Part shown: positions 53,595-62,764 of the stretch, piece after piece
Layout: each line of letters starts with the position of its first letter
How positions within the stretch are numbered: the first letter of the stretch is position 1
Origin: Microbacterium testaceum
Lineage (GTDB): Bacteria > Actinomycetota > Actinomycetes > Actinomycetales > Microbacteriaceae
Assembly (NCBI RefSeq): GCF_020781835.1
Contig: NZ_JAJGNJ010000001.1
Location: 469,070 to 533,069 of the forward strand
DNA: 64,000 nt
Direction: 5' to 3'
Translations under genes and position numbers: made by a program
The notes under the pieces: model-generated
Databases searched by the model: none
What the model saw: the letters and a program-made list of their open reading frames with translations, nothing else
Told to the model about the DNA's origin: nothing

Positions 53595-55141
53595 ATCCGG
53601 AAGACGCCGTAACCCGGCGCGTCGAGGGGGGTGCGGGAGACGACGTCCAGCGCGAGGGCGAGGACGTCACGGGTCTGGCTCGGCTCGATGATGCCGTCGT
53701 CCCAGAGGCGCGCGGTCGAGTAGTAGGGACTCCCCTGCTCCTCGTACTGCGCGCGGATCGGCGCTTCGAACGCGGCCTGGTCCTCGGCCGACCACTCCCC
53801 GCCCGCGGCCTCGATCTGGTCGCGCCGGACGGTGGAGAGCACGGATGCCGCCTGCGGACCGCCCATGACCGATACCCGGGCACCGGGCCACAGCCACAGG
53901 AACCGCGGCGAGTACGCCCGACCGCACATCGAGTAGGTGCCGGCGCCGAAGGATCCGCCGACGACGACCGTCAGCTTCGGGACGGACGCGCACGCGACGG
54001 CGTTGACCATCTTCGCGCCGTGCTTCGCGATGCCGCCCGACTCGTACTCGCGGCCGACCATGAAGCCGGTGATGTTCTGCAGGAACACCAGCGGGATGCC
54101 GCGCTGGTCGCACAGCTCGATGAAGTGGGCGCCCTTGAGCGCCGACTCGCCGAAGAGCACACCGTTGTTGGCGACGATGCCGACGCGGTGTCCCTCGATG
54201 CGGGCGAACGCGGTGACGAGGGTCTCGCCGTATTCGCGCTTGAACTCGTGGATGCTGCCGGCATCCACGATCCGGGTGAGGATCTCGCGCGCGTCGTACG
54301 GAGTGGTGAGCTCGACCGGCACGATGTCCTCGAGCTGTTCCGTGGGGCGCTCGGGTTCGCTCGCCGGCTCGACCGGCACGGCTCGCGGCGGAGGCAGGGT
54401 CGCGACGATGTCGCGGACGATCTGGAGCGCGTGCGCGTCGTTCTCGGCGAGGTGGTCGGTGACGCCCGAGACCCGCGTGTGGACGGTTCCACCACCGAGG
54501 TCTTCGGCGCTCACGACCTCGCCGGTCGCGGCCTTCACCAGCGGCGGTCCGCCGAGGAAGATCGTGCCCTGGTTCCGCACGATCACCGTCTCGTCGCTCA
54601 TCGCCGGCACGTACGCGCCGCCCGCGGTCGACGAACCGAGCACCGCGGCGATCTGCGGGATGCCGTCGCGCGACATGCGCGCCTGGTTGTAGAAGATGCG
54701 GCCGAAGTGATCGCGGTCGGGGAACACCTCGTCCTGCATCGGCAGGAACGCGCCGCCCGAGTCGACCAGATACACGCACGGCAGGCGGTTCTCGGCCGCG
54801 ACCTCCTGCGCCCGGAGGTGCTTCTTCACGGTGATCGGGTAGTACGTGCCGCCTTTCACGGTGGCGTCGTTGGCCAGGACCATGACGTGCCTCCCGTGCA
54901 CGAGGCCGATTCCCGCGACGACGCCTCCGGCGGGGCAGTCGCCGCCGTACATCCCGTAGGCCGCGAGCGGCGCGACCTCGAGGAACGGACTCCCCCGGTC
55001 GAGGAGCGCGTCGATGCGGTCGCGGGCGAGCATCTTGCCGCGGCTGACGTGGCGTTCGCGCGCCTTCGCGGGGCCGCCCTCCGCGGTGACCGCGCGGCGC
55101 TCCCGCAGCTCATCGACGAGTGCGCGATAGGTCTGACCCAT
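53591..55141 (-). CDS. Acyl-CoA carboxylase beta subunit (methylcrotonyl-CoA type)
   Basis: A 516-residue carboxyltransferase. [21 protein letters not shown], the first oxyanion segment [35 protein letters not shown] and [16 protein letters not shown] are characteristic of methylcrotonyl/geranyl-CoA carboxylases (AccD1-like) rather than propionyl- or acetyl-CoA types. With the alpha subunit it carboxylates 3-methylcrotonyl-CoA in leucine breakdown. No acyl-CoA dehydrogenase gene is present in the operon. Confidence 0.92.
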   Translation of the reverse strand: MGQTYRALVDELRERRAVTAEGGPAKARERHVSRGKMLARDRIDALLDRGSPFLEVAPLAAYGMYGGDCPAGGVVAGIGLVHGRHVMVLANDATVKGGTYYPITVKKHLRAQEVAAENRLPCVYLVDSGGAFLPMQDEVFPDRDHFGRIFYNQARMSRDGIPQIAAVLGSSTAGGAYVPAMSDETVIVRNQGTIFLGGPPLVKAATGEVVSAEDLGGGTVHTRVSGVTDHLAENDAHALQIVRDIVATLPPPRAVPVEPASEPERPTEQLEDIVPVELTTPYDAREILTRIVDAGSIHEFKREYGETLVTAFARIEGHRVGIVANNGVLFGESALKGAHFIELCDQRGIPLVFLQNITGFMVGREYESGGIAKHGAKMVNAVACASVPKLTVVVGGSFGAGTYSMCGRAYSPRFLWLWPGARVSVMGGPQAASVLSTVRRDQIEAAGGEWSAEDQAAFEAPIRAQYEEQGSPYYSTARLWDDGIIEPSQTRDVLALALDVVSRTPLDAPGYGVFRM

Positions 55142-55157
55142 GACAACTCTCCATCGG

Positions 55158-55198
55158 GTTATCGGTCGGTAACTGAGTTCAGGTTACTGCCCGGTAAT
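55158..55198 (-). promoter_or_regulatory. Twin TetR operator upstream of the carboxylase operon
   Basis: GTTATCGGTCGGTAAC (55158-55173) and GTTACTGCCCGGTAAT (55183-55198) share GTTAyyGsyCGGTAAy and are 25 bp apart. The first is a dyad. They begin 17 nt upstream of the mccB start. Confidence 0.7.
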
Positions 55199-55225
55199 CG
55201 AGTTGTCCATCACTCCGCGCGTTCG

Positions 55226-55350
55226 CCCGCCCCCGCCCCCGCCCCCCGTCCCGGGTCTCAGTGTCCAAGACACGCCGCAACGCCACCCCCGCATACGGCG
55301 TGTCTTGGACACTCAACGGGCGGGAGGGCGGGCGGGCGGGCGGGCGGGCG
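55226..55350. repeat. 18-bp hairpin flanked by C-run and G-run tracts
   Basis: AGTGTCCAAGACACGCCG (55260-55277) and its exact complement (55296-55313) make a perfect 18-bp stem with an 18-nt loop. A C-rich tract (55226-55252) lies on the left and GGGC repeats (55318-55350) on the right, so the stem can extend imperfectly. The right tract has at least eight GGG runs and could form a G-quadruplex. It follows the SDR gene stop (55374) and may serve as its terminator. Confidence 0.8.
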
Positions 55351-55373
55351 AGCAGGGGGCGGGAGACGGGGCC

Positions 55374-56861
55374 TTACCAGGAGCTCTTGCGGTAGTCCTT
55401 CAGGAAGATGCCGAAGAGGTCTTCGCCGGCCTCGCCGCGCACGATCGGGTCGTACACGCGGGCGGCACCGTCGACGAGGTCGAGCGGGGCGTGGAAGCCC
55501 TCCTCCGCGAGGCGGACCTTGGTGAAGTGGGGGCGTTCGTCGGTGATCCAGCCGGTGTCGACGGCGGTCATCAGGATGCCGTCGGTCTCGAACATCTCGC
55601 GGGCGCTCGTGCGGGTCAGCATGTTCAGCGCGGCTTTGGCCATGTTGGTGTGGGGGTGGCCGGGACCCTTGTATCCACGGCCGAACACGCCCTCCATCGC
55701 CGAGACGTTGACGACGTACTTCCGCCGGGCCGTCGACGCCGCCATCGCGGGCCGCAGGCGACCGACGAGCAGGAACGGTGCGGTCATGTTCGCCAGCTGC
55801 ACCTCGAGCATCTCGAGGGGCTCCACTTGGTCGACGTGCTGCGTCCAGCTGTTGATGCGGTCCTCATCGGGCACCAGACCGCCCGCGTCGATCGCGGTAC
55901 CCGCGGCGAGACGCTCGAGCGACGACGACCCGGCGGCCATCGCCTCGGCGGTGAGCTCCTCCGCGGTACGGGCGGCGGATGCCAGGATCGGGTGCGCCGA
56001 CACCGACTGCGCCAGCGCGAGCGGGTGCGCGTCATTGGTGTGGCCGAAGGTGAGCAGCTCGGGCAGCGGTCCGTCGGGAAGCGGCGCGAGTTCGGCATCC
56101 ACCAGGGGTTTGTACGCACCCGGCGAGCGCCGCACGGTCTGCGCGGCGTTGTTGATGAGGATGTCGAGCGGACCCTCGGATGCCACCGACTCGGCGAGCC
56201 CGATCACCTGGGCCGGGTCACGCAGGTCGATGCCGACGATCTTCAGCCGGTGCAGCCAGTCCGCACTGTCGGGGAGAGAGGCGAACCGCCGCACCGCGTC
56301 ACGCGGGAAACGTGTCGTGATCGTGGTGTGGGCACCGTCGCGCAGCAGCCGCAGCGCGATGTACATGCCGATCTTGGCGCGGCCGCCGGTCAGGAGCGCG
56401 CGCCTGCCGGTGAGGTCGGTGCGCGCGTCGCGCTTGGCGTGGCTCATGGCTGCGCAGGTCGGGCACAACTGGTGGTAGAACGCGTCGACCAGCGTGTACA
56501 GCTCTTTGCAGATGTAGCAGTTGCGCGCCTTGATCAGCTCGCCGGCGTACGGGGTCTCGACGCGCGTGGCCAGCGGGATGCCGCGCGTCTCGTCGTCGAT
56601 GCGGTCGGGGGCGCCGGTCGCCGTGGCCGCGACGACCGCGCGGTCGGCGTCGGCGATGCGCTGCCGCTTGTCGCGGCGGGATTGCCGCTTGACGTCCCGG
56701 TACAGCTTGCCGGTGTGGCGCTGCAGCGCGAGGTAGGCGGGGTCGCTCTTGTCGAGCGACGAGGCGGCGTCGAGCACGCGCAGGGCGATCTCGAGCTCAG
56801 CGGGATCGATGGATGCCACGCGGCCGGCCTCACGATCGGGTGTCGGGAGTGTTTCGGGCAC
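55374..56861 (-). CDS. SDR-fold protein with N-terminal cysteine module
   Basis: A 495-residue protein. Residues about 1-110 are charged and helical; CYICKELY and CPTC (about 114-135) form a possible zinc-binding CxxC pair. The Rossmann domain follows: GRRALLTGGRAKIGMYIALR (cofactor loop), IDLRD, ILINNAAQTVRRSPG (NNA motif). At the active site the usual Tyr of YxxxK is replaced: HTNMAKAAL has Thr four residues before the Lys, so catalysis may be altered or absent. The start is GTG 56861, with TACACT 5 nt upstream on the minus strand. Confidence 0.8.
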   Translation of the reverse strand: MPETLPTPDREAGRVASIDPAELEIALRVLDAASSLDKSDPAYLALQRHTGKLYRDVKRQSRRDKRQRIADADRAVVAATATGAPDRIDDETRGIPLATRVETPYAGELIKARNCYICKELYTLVDAFYHQLCPTCAAMSHAKRDARTDLTGRRALLTGGRAKIGMYIALRLLRDGAHTTITTRFPRDAVRRFASLPDSADWLHRLKIVGIDLRDPAQVIGLAESVASEGPLDILINNAAQTVRRSPGAYKPLVDAELAPLPDGPLPELLTFGHTNDAHPLALAQSVSAHPILASAARTAEELTAEAMAAGSSSLERLAAGTAIDAGGLVPDEDRINSWTQHVDQVEPLEMLEVQLANMTAPFLLVGRLRPAMAASTARRKYVVNVSAMEGVFGRGYKGPGHPHTNMAKAALNMLTRTSAREMFETDGILMTAVDTGWITDERPHFTKVRLAEEGFHAPLDLVDGAARVYDPIVRGEAGEDLFGIFLKDYRKSSW

Positions 56862-56931
56862 GGGAGAGTGTACCGAGGCGCGGCTGAGAGCTCCGCCGCG
56901 GCGCCGAGGCGCGACGGGCGCGAGCCGAGCG

Positions 56932-57090
56932 TCAGGGCTTGCCGCGGTCGACCCAGCGCGTGTGCGACTTCAGCGCGTGCGTCACCGCCAATCGCACCGC
57001 GCCGTAGACCACCGCCCCGGCCATAGCCAGGCCGACGCCCCACGTCAGCAGAAGCATGATCACGTGCAGCCCACCCATCGCCGTCACCAT
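56932..57090 (-). CDS. Small single-TM membrane protein
   Basis: A 52-residue protein, MVTAMGGLHVIMLLLTWGVG and onward, with one membrane helix (about 8-36) and a basic C-terminus ending TRWVDRGKP. On the minus strand TAGAGT (57102-57097) lies 6 nt before the ATG, matching the leaderless pattern seen for other genes here, which supports expression. The function is unknown. Confidence 0.65.
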   Translation of the reverse strand: MVTAMGGLHVIMLLLTWGVGLAMAGAVVYGAVRLAVTHALKSHTRWVDRGKP

Positions 57091-57183
57091 CCGGCGACTC
57101 TAGCCCCGCACGCCGTGACAGCCAAGTACCCGGCACCTATTCCCCGCGGGTCGTGATGACGCCGGACCGCGCCGGCGCCGCCC

Positions 57184-58347
57184 TCAGCGCACCGCAGCCC
57201 GGCGCGCGACCGCACCGCCGCGGCGGTCGGGGTCGAACCGCAGCAGCACCCGTTGCACGCGGGTCTCGACGCCGCGGTGCAGCAGCCACCCGAGCCCGAG
57301 GGAGATCATGAACGCGAGCGCGGCGAGCGCAACCGCGCGCGGCCAGTGCAGCTCGGGATGCCCGTCGGGCCACGCCGACGACACCGACGCGATCACGAGC
57401 AGGTGCACGAGGTAGAACGCGAACGACAGCCGACCCAGCTCCTGCCAGGCCGCACCCGCGAGAAAGGTCGATGAGCGGTGGGCGTCGGCCGAGGCGAGCG
57501 ACGCGACCAAGAGGGCGAAGCCGCCGACCGTCGCCGCGAGGCCGGGGCGGATCTCGGTCCCGGGCAGCGCCGGCGCCTCCGACAGTGCGTACCCCAGGAC
57601 GGCCAGCGGCACCGCGAACCTCAGCGGGGCGGGGCGCCACGCGGTCTCCTTCATCACCAGCGCCAGCACGACACCGAGGACGAACTCCGGCAGCCGCAGA
57701 ACAGGAGTGGATGCCGCCGACATCGGCACGGGTGCGATCGCGGCGATCTGCGGCGCGAGAGCGACCAGCAGCAGCGCCCCCGCGGCCACCGCCCAGAGCA
57801 CCCGGGTCGTCCGCCCTGCGACGAGGCGGATCACCAGCGGGAAGGTGAGGTAGAAGAAGGCCTCGCACACGAGCGACCAGCTCGCGGGGTTGCCCGCCTG
57901 CCACCAGTCGGGGACCCAGCCACTGAGCAGCAGCACGTTGGCCCCGAGCGGCGCAAGGCCATCGGTGCGGATCTCCGGGACGAGCGTCGCCGCCGCGACG
58001 AGGGCGAGTACGACTCCGACGACGTGCAGCGGGTAGATGCGCGCGGCGCGGTGCAGCCAGAACGACCGCGCGGTCTGCGCCGGCTTGTGACCCCAGGCCA
58101 GCACGAACCCCGACAGGATGAAGAACAGCGTCACGCCGGTCTTCCCGGCCTCGAACACGAACCCCCACAGGTCGCCGGCGCGGCCGCCGAAGTACTCCAC
58201 GGCCATGATGTGGTGGCCGAAGATGAGCATCGCCGTCAGCCAGCGCAGCCCGGTGAGCGAGGGCAGGTGCCGCGCGGCGGGTGGGAGACCGGATGCCGGG
58301 GACGCGGCCGCGAGACGGGGAGCCGTCATGGTGGTGCTGATGGTCAT
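57184..58347 (-). CDS. Acyltransferase family 3 membrane protein
   Basis: A 387-residue protein with about ten membrane segments. LPSLTGLRWLTAMLIFGHHI carries the conserved GLR and HH of O-acyltransferases, TLFFILSGFVLAWG and FWLHRAARIYPLH follow, and WSLVCEAFFYLTFP has the conserved Glu. It acylates surface carbohydrates or lipids. A basic C-terminus ends the protein. No neighbour indicates the acceptor. Confidence 0.9.
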   Translation of the reverse strand: MTISTTMTAPRLAAASPASGLPPAARHLPSLTGLRWLTAMLIFGHHIMAVEYFGGRAGDLWGFVFEAGKTGVTLFFILSGFVLAWGHKPAQTARSFWLHRAARIYPLHVVGVVLALVAAATLVPEIRTDGLAPLGANVLLLSGWVPDWWQAGNPASWSLVCEAFFYLTFPLVIRLVAGRTTRVLWAVAAGALLLVALAPQIAAIAPVPMSAASTPVLRLPEFVLGVVLALVMKETAWRPAPLRFAVPLAVLGYALSEAPALPGTEIRPGLAATVGGFALLVASLASADAHRSSTFLAGAAWQELGRLSFAFYLVHLLVIASVSSAWPDGHPELHWPRAVALAALAFMISLGLGWLLHRGVETRVQRVLLRFDPDRRGGAVARRAAVR

Positions 58348-58727
58348 CGCCTCCCGGTCTTTCGCGCCGGCGGCTCGCGGCCGCGCGGACCCCGGAACGT
58401 TACTCGTTCGTTACGTGGAAGCGCCTGAAAGCCCGGGGGCTTGACGCGCGCCCGGGCCGAATGGCATCCACCCCCTGCACAACCTCCGCGATCCGCGCAT
58501 CCTCAGCCGGGTCCGGATGCCGCCGACTGACCCTGCGCAGATCGCCGACGGAACGCCCAAGCCCGGACACCCCGCCCCACCAACACCCGGCATCCACCTC
58601 CCTGCACAACCTCCGCGATCCACGCACCCTCAGCCGAATCCGGATGCCGCCGACTGACCCTGCGCAGATCGCCGACGGCGCGCCAAGCCAAGAGCGCCCG
58701 CGCCCAGAGCGCGCCGCCCCGGGGCGC
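58348..58727. other. 380-nt intergenic region
   Basis: It lies between the acyltransferase start and the tetR stop. The left part is the upstream region of the acyltransferase gene, where I cannot place a promoter with confidence. The right part is dominated by the tandem repeat at 58464-58684. An ORF spanning it on the minus strand merely reads through the repeats. Confidence 0.5.
58464..58684. repeat. Tandem direct repeat, two copies of about 95 bp
   Basis: Copy 1 starts at 58464 and copy 2 at 58590, a 126-bp period. Each copy runs from GCATCCACC through CTGCACAACCTCCGCGATCC and CCGCCGACTGACCCTGCGCA to GATCGCCGACGG. About nine in ten positions agree by eye, with one indel. It lies between two genes read on the minus strand. 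Confidence 0.8.
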
Positions 58728-59333
58728 TCAGTCGCGCGGAGCCTGCAGCAGCATCCCGAACGTGCGGAGGGTGTCGCTGAGCCCCACCGACTCATCGAGC
58801 AGCCACTGGATCTGCAGACCGTCGGATGCCGCGATGAGCAACGCCGCGAGGTGGTCGGCCGAGACGTCGTCGCGGATGCGCCCCTCGGCCTGCTGCGCGC
58901 GGAACGTCTCGCCGAGTTCCGCGCGCAGGCGCTCGAATCGCGAGGTGAAGTAGTCCTTGCCGACCCCGCTGTCGACCTCGAGGGCGGCGGCGACGAGCGT
59001 CGAGTACAGCTGCACGAAGCCCGGCACCTCGACGTTGGCGGTCGCGGCGGCGATCATCCCTTCCACGCCGGGCTCGACCGGGTGCGCGGCCTCCTCCTCG
59101 CCCTGCTTGGCGGCGGCGTGGTCGTACACGGCGACCAGCAGCTGCTCCCGGGAGTCGAAGTAGTGCAGCAGAGCCGCGTGCGAGACGCCGATCGATTCGG
59201 CGATCCGGCGCAACGAGGTTCCGTCCGCGCCGCGGCGGCGGAACACCTCGATCGCCCGATCGAGGATCTCTTGGCGCCGCTCGACGCCGCGGCGCCGCTG
59301 GCCCGGCCGGCCGATCGTGGCATCCTCGCTCAT
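58728..59333 (-). CDS. TetR-family regulator of the sugar isomerase/oxidoreductase pair
   Basis: A 201-residue TetR. ILDRAIEVFRRRGADGTSLR and IGVSHAALLHYFDSREQL form the helix-turn-helix, and DGLQIQWLLDES the C-terminal signature shared with the regulator at 8339. ATG 59333 has AGAAGG 8 nt upstream; ATG 59351 is an alternative. It is divergent from the isomerase gene, with a 20-bp palindrome between. Confidence 0.9.
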   Translation of the reverse strand: MSEDATIGRPGQRRRGVERRQEILDRAIEVFRRRGADGTSLRRIAESIGVSHAALLHYFDSREQLLVAVYDHAAAKQGEEEAAHPVEPGVEGMIAAATANVEVPGFVQLYSTLVAAALEVDSGVGKDYFTSRFERLRAELGETFRAQQAEGRIRDDVSADHLAALLIAASDGLQIQWLLDESVGLSDTLRTFGMLLQAPRD

Positions 59334-59366
59334 CCGCCCACCTTCTCGCATCCGTCGGGACTAGCG

Positions 59367-59386
59367 TAACCTCCACATGGAGGTTA
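59367..59386. promoter_or_regulatory. TetR operator palindrome
   Basis: TAACCTCCACATGGAGGTTA is a perfect dyad with 9-bp arms around CA, placed between the divergent tetR and isomerase genes. Confidence 0.8.
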
Positions 59387-59439
59387 GAGTAGCGGCACGG
59401 CCGCCCGGCCCCTTGGACGACGACGTGCAGAAGGACCCC

Positions 59440-60276
59440 ATGACCACTCCCGCCTCCCTCCCCGAAGCCTCGGTGCAGCTGTACACGCTGGCATCCGAGT
59501 TCTCGGCCGATATGCACGGCTCTCTCGAAAAGCTCGCCGCGCTCGGCCTGCGCAACGTCGAGGCGTTCGCGTTCGTGGATCGCCCCGACGAGATCCGGGC
59601 GGCTCTGGATGCCAGCGGCCTGGCCTCTCCCACCGGCCACGCCCCGCTGCTCAGCGACGAGCTGTGGACACCCGACGGCTCGATCCCCACGCCCGCGCCC
59701 GAGATCGTGTTCGAGGCCGCCGCGAAGATCGGCATGCAGACGGTCATCGACCCGTTCGTCGCACCCGAGCGCTGGCTCACCGAGGACGGCGTCGCCGACA
59801 TCGCGGAGCGCCTCAACCGCGCCGCCGACCTCGCCGCGACCTTCGGCCTGTCGGTCGGGTATCACAACCACGCGCAGGAGTTCGTGGCCGACTTCGACGG
59901 TCAGAGCGCGTACGAGCGCTTCGTCGCTCTCACCGACGACCGCGTCCAGCTCGAGCTCGACCTCTTCTGGGCGCTCACCGGCGGACAGGATGTGCCGGCT
60001 CTCGTCACGACGCTCGGCGACCGCCTGACCGCGGTGCACGTGAAGGACGGCGTGGTGCCGGCATCCAACCCCTGGGCCCCGGGTGCGGGCGAGATGTCGT
60101 CGGCCACGCTCGACCAGCGCCACGCCGGCACCGCGGACGTTCCGCTCGCCGAGGCGCTGCGCGCGGGAACCGCCATCCGTTACGCCGTGATCGAGTACGA
60201 CCGCGCGCCCGGCGACGTCTTCGCCGACGTGGCGGCGAGCCTCGCTTTCCTCACGGACGGCGGGTTCGTCGCGTGA
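59440..60276 (+). CDS. Sugar phosphate isomerase/epimerase (xylose isomerase-like TIM barrel)
   Basis: A 278-residue AP-endonuclease-2-like barrel. VQLYTLASEF opens it, GYHNHAQEF carries a metal-binding His/Glu pair, LELDLFWAL the Asp, and VHVKDGV another His. Family members isomerise or epimerise sugars and inositols. ATG 59440 has AAGGA upstream. It overlaps the oxidoreductase by 4 nt, a pairing typical of sugar or inositol catabolism. Confidence 0.9.
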   Translation: MTTPASLPEASVQLYTLASEFSADMHGSLEKLAALGLRNVEAFAFVDRPDEIRAALDASGLASPTGHAPLLSDELWTPDGSIPTPAPEIVFEAAAKIGMQTVIDPFVAPERWLTEDGVADIAERLNRAADLAATFGLSVGYHNHAQEFVADFDGQSAYERFVALTDDRVQLELDLFWALTGGQDVPALVTTLGDRLTAVHVKDGVVPASNPWAPGAGEMSSATLDQRHAGTADVPLAEALRAGTAIRYAVIEYDRAPGDVFADVAASLAFLTDGGFVA

Positions 60277-61400
60277 CCCGACCGCTCGGAGTCGGCGTCA
60301 TCGGCGCCGGCGTCATCAGCCAGACGTACCTCGAGAACCTCACGTCGTTCCCCGACGTGAACGTCGTCGCGGTCGGTGACCTCCTCCCCGAACGCGCACG
60401 CGCGAAGGCCGACGAACACGGCGTCCCCGTCGCCGGAACGCCCGACGACGTGCTGTCTAACCCCGCCGTCGACCTCGTCGTGAACCTCACGATCCCGCAG
60501 GTGCACGTCGAGGTGTCGTCGGCCGCGATCGCCGCGGGCAAGCACGTGTGGACAGAGAAGCCGATCGGCCTCGACCGCGACGCGACGCGCGCGCTCCTCG
60601 CGCAGGCGGATGCCGCGGGCCTCCGCATCGGCTCGGCGCCCGACACGCTGCTGGGACCCGCCTTCCAGACGGCCAAGCGCGCGATCCAGGCCGGAGTGAT
60701 CGGCGAGCCACTGTTCGTGCAGACCTCATTCCAGACGCAGGGCCCCGACCTGTGGCATCCGGATCCTGCGTTCCTCTTCGCCCGCGGCGCGGGACCGCTG
60801 CTGGACATGGGTCCGTACTACTTCTCGGCGCTCGTGAGCCTGCTCGGTCCGATCGCGGCCGTCACCGCGCGCGGCTCGCGCCCCCGCCTCGAGCGGACGA
60901 TCCACACCGGTCCGCGCGCCGGCGAGACCTTCCCGGTCGAGGTGCCGTCGACGGTGCAGGTGCTCACGTCGTTCGCCGCCGGCCAGCACGGCACGCACCT
61001 GTTGAGCTTCGACTCGGCGCTCGAGCGCCACGGCGTCGTCGAGATCCACGGATCCGAGGGCACCATCGTGCTCGCCGACCCCAACCGCTTCGAGGGGCGC
61101 ATCGCCTACGTGAAGCCGCTCGGCGTCTTCCGCGACGGCATGAAGACGGATCAGGAGTGGATCGAGATCCCGAACGAGGGCGTCGTCGTCGGCCGCGGAC
61201 TCGGCGTGCTCGACATGGCCCGGGCGATCGCCGCCGACCGTCCGCACGTCGCCACCGGCGAGCTCGGCTTCCACGTGCTCGACGTCATGCTGTCCGCCGA
61301 GGAGTCCTCGGCCACCGGTCAGACGCTCGAGATCGGCAGCACCGTGGCGCCCGTGCCGCTGCTCGACGAGGGCTTCGACCCCTTCGCGCGCACGCTGTAG
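60273..61400 (+). CDS. Gfo/Idh/MocA-family oxidoreductase
   Basis: A 375-residue NAD(P)-dependent dehydrogenase. GVGVIGAGVISQTYLENL is the Rossmann motif and HVWTEKPIGLD contains the conserved EKP Lys. GPLLDMGPYY matches the catalytic-domain segment of family members. It oxidises or reduces a sugar, acting with the isomerase gene. The start is GTG 60273, overlapping the isomerase stop (GTGA). Confidence 0.93.
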   Translation: MTRPLGVGVIGAGVISQTYLENLTSFPDVNVVAVGDLLPERARAKADEHGVPVAGTPDDVLSNPAVDLVVNLTIPQVHVEVSSAAIAAGKHVWTEKPIGLDRDATRALLAQADAAGLRIGSAPDTLLGPAFQTAKRAIQAGVIGEPLFVQTSFQTQGPDLWHPDPAFLFARGAGPLLDMGPYYFSALVSLLGPIAAVTARGSRPRLERTIHTGPRAGETFPVEVPSTVQVLTSFAAGQHGTHLLSFDSALERHGVVEIHGSEGTIVLADPNRFEGRIAYVKPLGVFRDGMKTDQEWIEIPNEGVVVGRGLGVLDMARAIAADRPHVATGELGFHVLDVMLSAEESSATGQTLEIGSTVAPVPLLDEGFDPFARTL

Positions 61401-61628
61401 AGCGTTCGCGGCGTCTGTTCGTGCGGGCGCTGTGACCCGTTCGCGGCTTCTCCCGCCCCGTGGTGTCGTATGGATGCCACGGGGCGGGGGTGTGTTCGGG
61501 GCGGATCCACCAGCTCGGTTCCGATCGTGCTGATAGTGCTCCTCAGCCGGTGGCCGTGGAGGAGCGCAACATAGTCACCGCCCGGACCGGGGTCTGGCAT
61601 CGCAGCAGTCACGGCGTTACCGTCGAAT

Positions 61629-61982
61629 ATGGTCCGGTTCCGCTGGCGGCAGGCGCTCATCGCGGCAATCGTTGCGATCGGCTTCGCGCTCTACTGGTCC
61701 TCCATCGCGTTCGAATGGAACACCCCGCTGTGGGTGTTGATCGTGGGAGCGGTCGTCGGCATCGGTGCCGTCTCCCTCCTTTCGTTCAGGCCCGAGCACC
61801 GAGGCGGAACACGCGACGGGAACCTGTACGCATCCGACGCCTACAGTGACGCCTACCTCGGGCGCAGCCGGCCGACGCACCCCTACCGTGACGCCAAGCC
61901 GACAGCCCAGATCGGGCCTGCCCCGCCCGCCGACCCCATCTCGCGGGCAATCCCGAAGGAGCAGAGCCGGGACGAACGGTGA
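61629..61982 (+). CDS. Small two-TM membrane protein
   Basis: A 117-residue protein with two membrane helices (about 9-25 and 33-52) and a polar Tyr/Asp/Pro-rich tail. TACCGT lies 5 nt before the ATG, the leaderless pattern, and supports this start. No family is recognised. The 228 nt before it show no other feature. Confidence 0.6.
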   Translation: MVRFRWRQALIAAIVAIGFALYWSSIAFEWNTPLWVLIVGAVVGIGAVSLLSFRPEHRGGTRDGNLYASDAYSDAYLGRSRPTHPYRDAKPTAQIGPAPPADPISRAIPKEQSRDER

Positions 61983-62102
61983 GCAGCAATCCTGCACCGC
62001 GCCCGAGTGATTCGCGGCCCCGTTCTCTTCTCGCGGGCGCCTCGGGTCTGACGTGCGCGCGAGGACCCCGGGCGGGAGTCGATCGCGTGATTGACTCGAT
62101 GG

Positions 62103-62567
62103 GTGGAATTCGAGCGTTGCCATCCCGGCGATGTCGAGGCGCTGACAGCGTTCCTCCGCGAGGTCGATCTCACACTCAGTGGCCTGGATGCGCCGGGCGT
62201 GCGGTTGTGGCTGGAGCGCGACGAGGCCGGCGCGATCATCGGCAGCACCGGCTACGAGATCAGTGGCGATGGTCACCACGCGCTGATTCGGAGCGTCGCC
62301 ATCCGACCGGGGCAGCGTTCACGAGGGCGCGGAACCGCTCTCGCCCGGTTCGCGCTCACGCGCGCTGCCGAAGAGGGGGCGGGCACGGCGTGGCTGTTCA
62401 GCCGGCGATCCGGTCCGTTCTGGCAGAGTCTCGGGTTCGAACCCGCTGATCGCGATGAGCTCGCCGAGGTGCTGGCAGACACGCATCAGGTGCGGCTGTT
62501 CCAGCGGACGGGACAGCTGAGCCGCGAGGTCGCGTGGTCACGCACCATCCGGACGTCACCGCCGTGA
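62103..62567 (+). CDS. GNAT-family N-acetyltransferase
   Basis: About 154 residues. IRSVAIRPGQRSRGRGTALA is the acetyl-CoA-binding motif A, and GPFWQSLGFEPADRDEL the C-terminal beta-strand motif. The substrate is unknown; the overall order resembles ArsN-like small-molecule acetyltransferases. The start is GTG 62103 or TTG 62091. The 197 nt after it are AT-richer and lead to the next promoter. Confidence 0.82.
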   Translation: MEFERCHPGDVEALTAFLREVDLTLSGLDAPGVRLWLERDEAGAIIGSTGYEISGDGHHALIRSVAIRPGQRSRGRGTALARFALTRAAEEGAGTAWLFSRRSGPFWQSLGFEPADRDELAEVLADTHQVRLFQRTGQLSREVAWSRTIRTSPP

Positions 62568-62764
62568 GGTCGGGCCGAGCGCAGCCCCGCGGACCAGGAA
62601 ACTTCACCCGCGCCACAGGTCGAGCCGAAAAAACCTGCTCAGTACCGCATTCTGTACAGCCAACCTTGACGTACCCCTCCTGCCCATCGCGCGACGTGCC
62701 GAATGCTCCACATCTGACCACGCGAGCCGGTCTCGGTGTCGGAGGCTCTGGCTAGCATGCATAC

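Noticed and set aside
58400..58795. Minus-strand ORF of 131 codons across the tandem repeat
   Set aside because: It overlaps the end of tetR and simply translates the repeats; it has no ribosome binding site and no domain.
62425..62450. GGGTTCGAACCC, resembling a tRNA T-loop
   Set aside because: It lies inside the GNAT coding frame (SLGFEPADRD) and no acceptor, D or anticodon arms can be folded around it.
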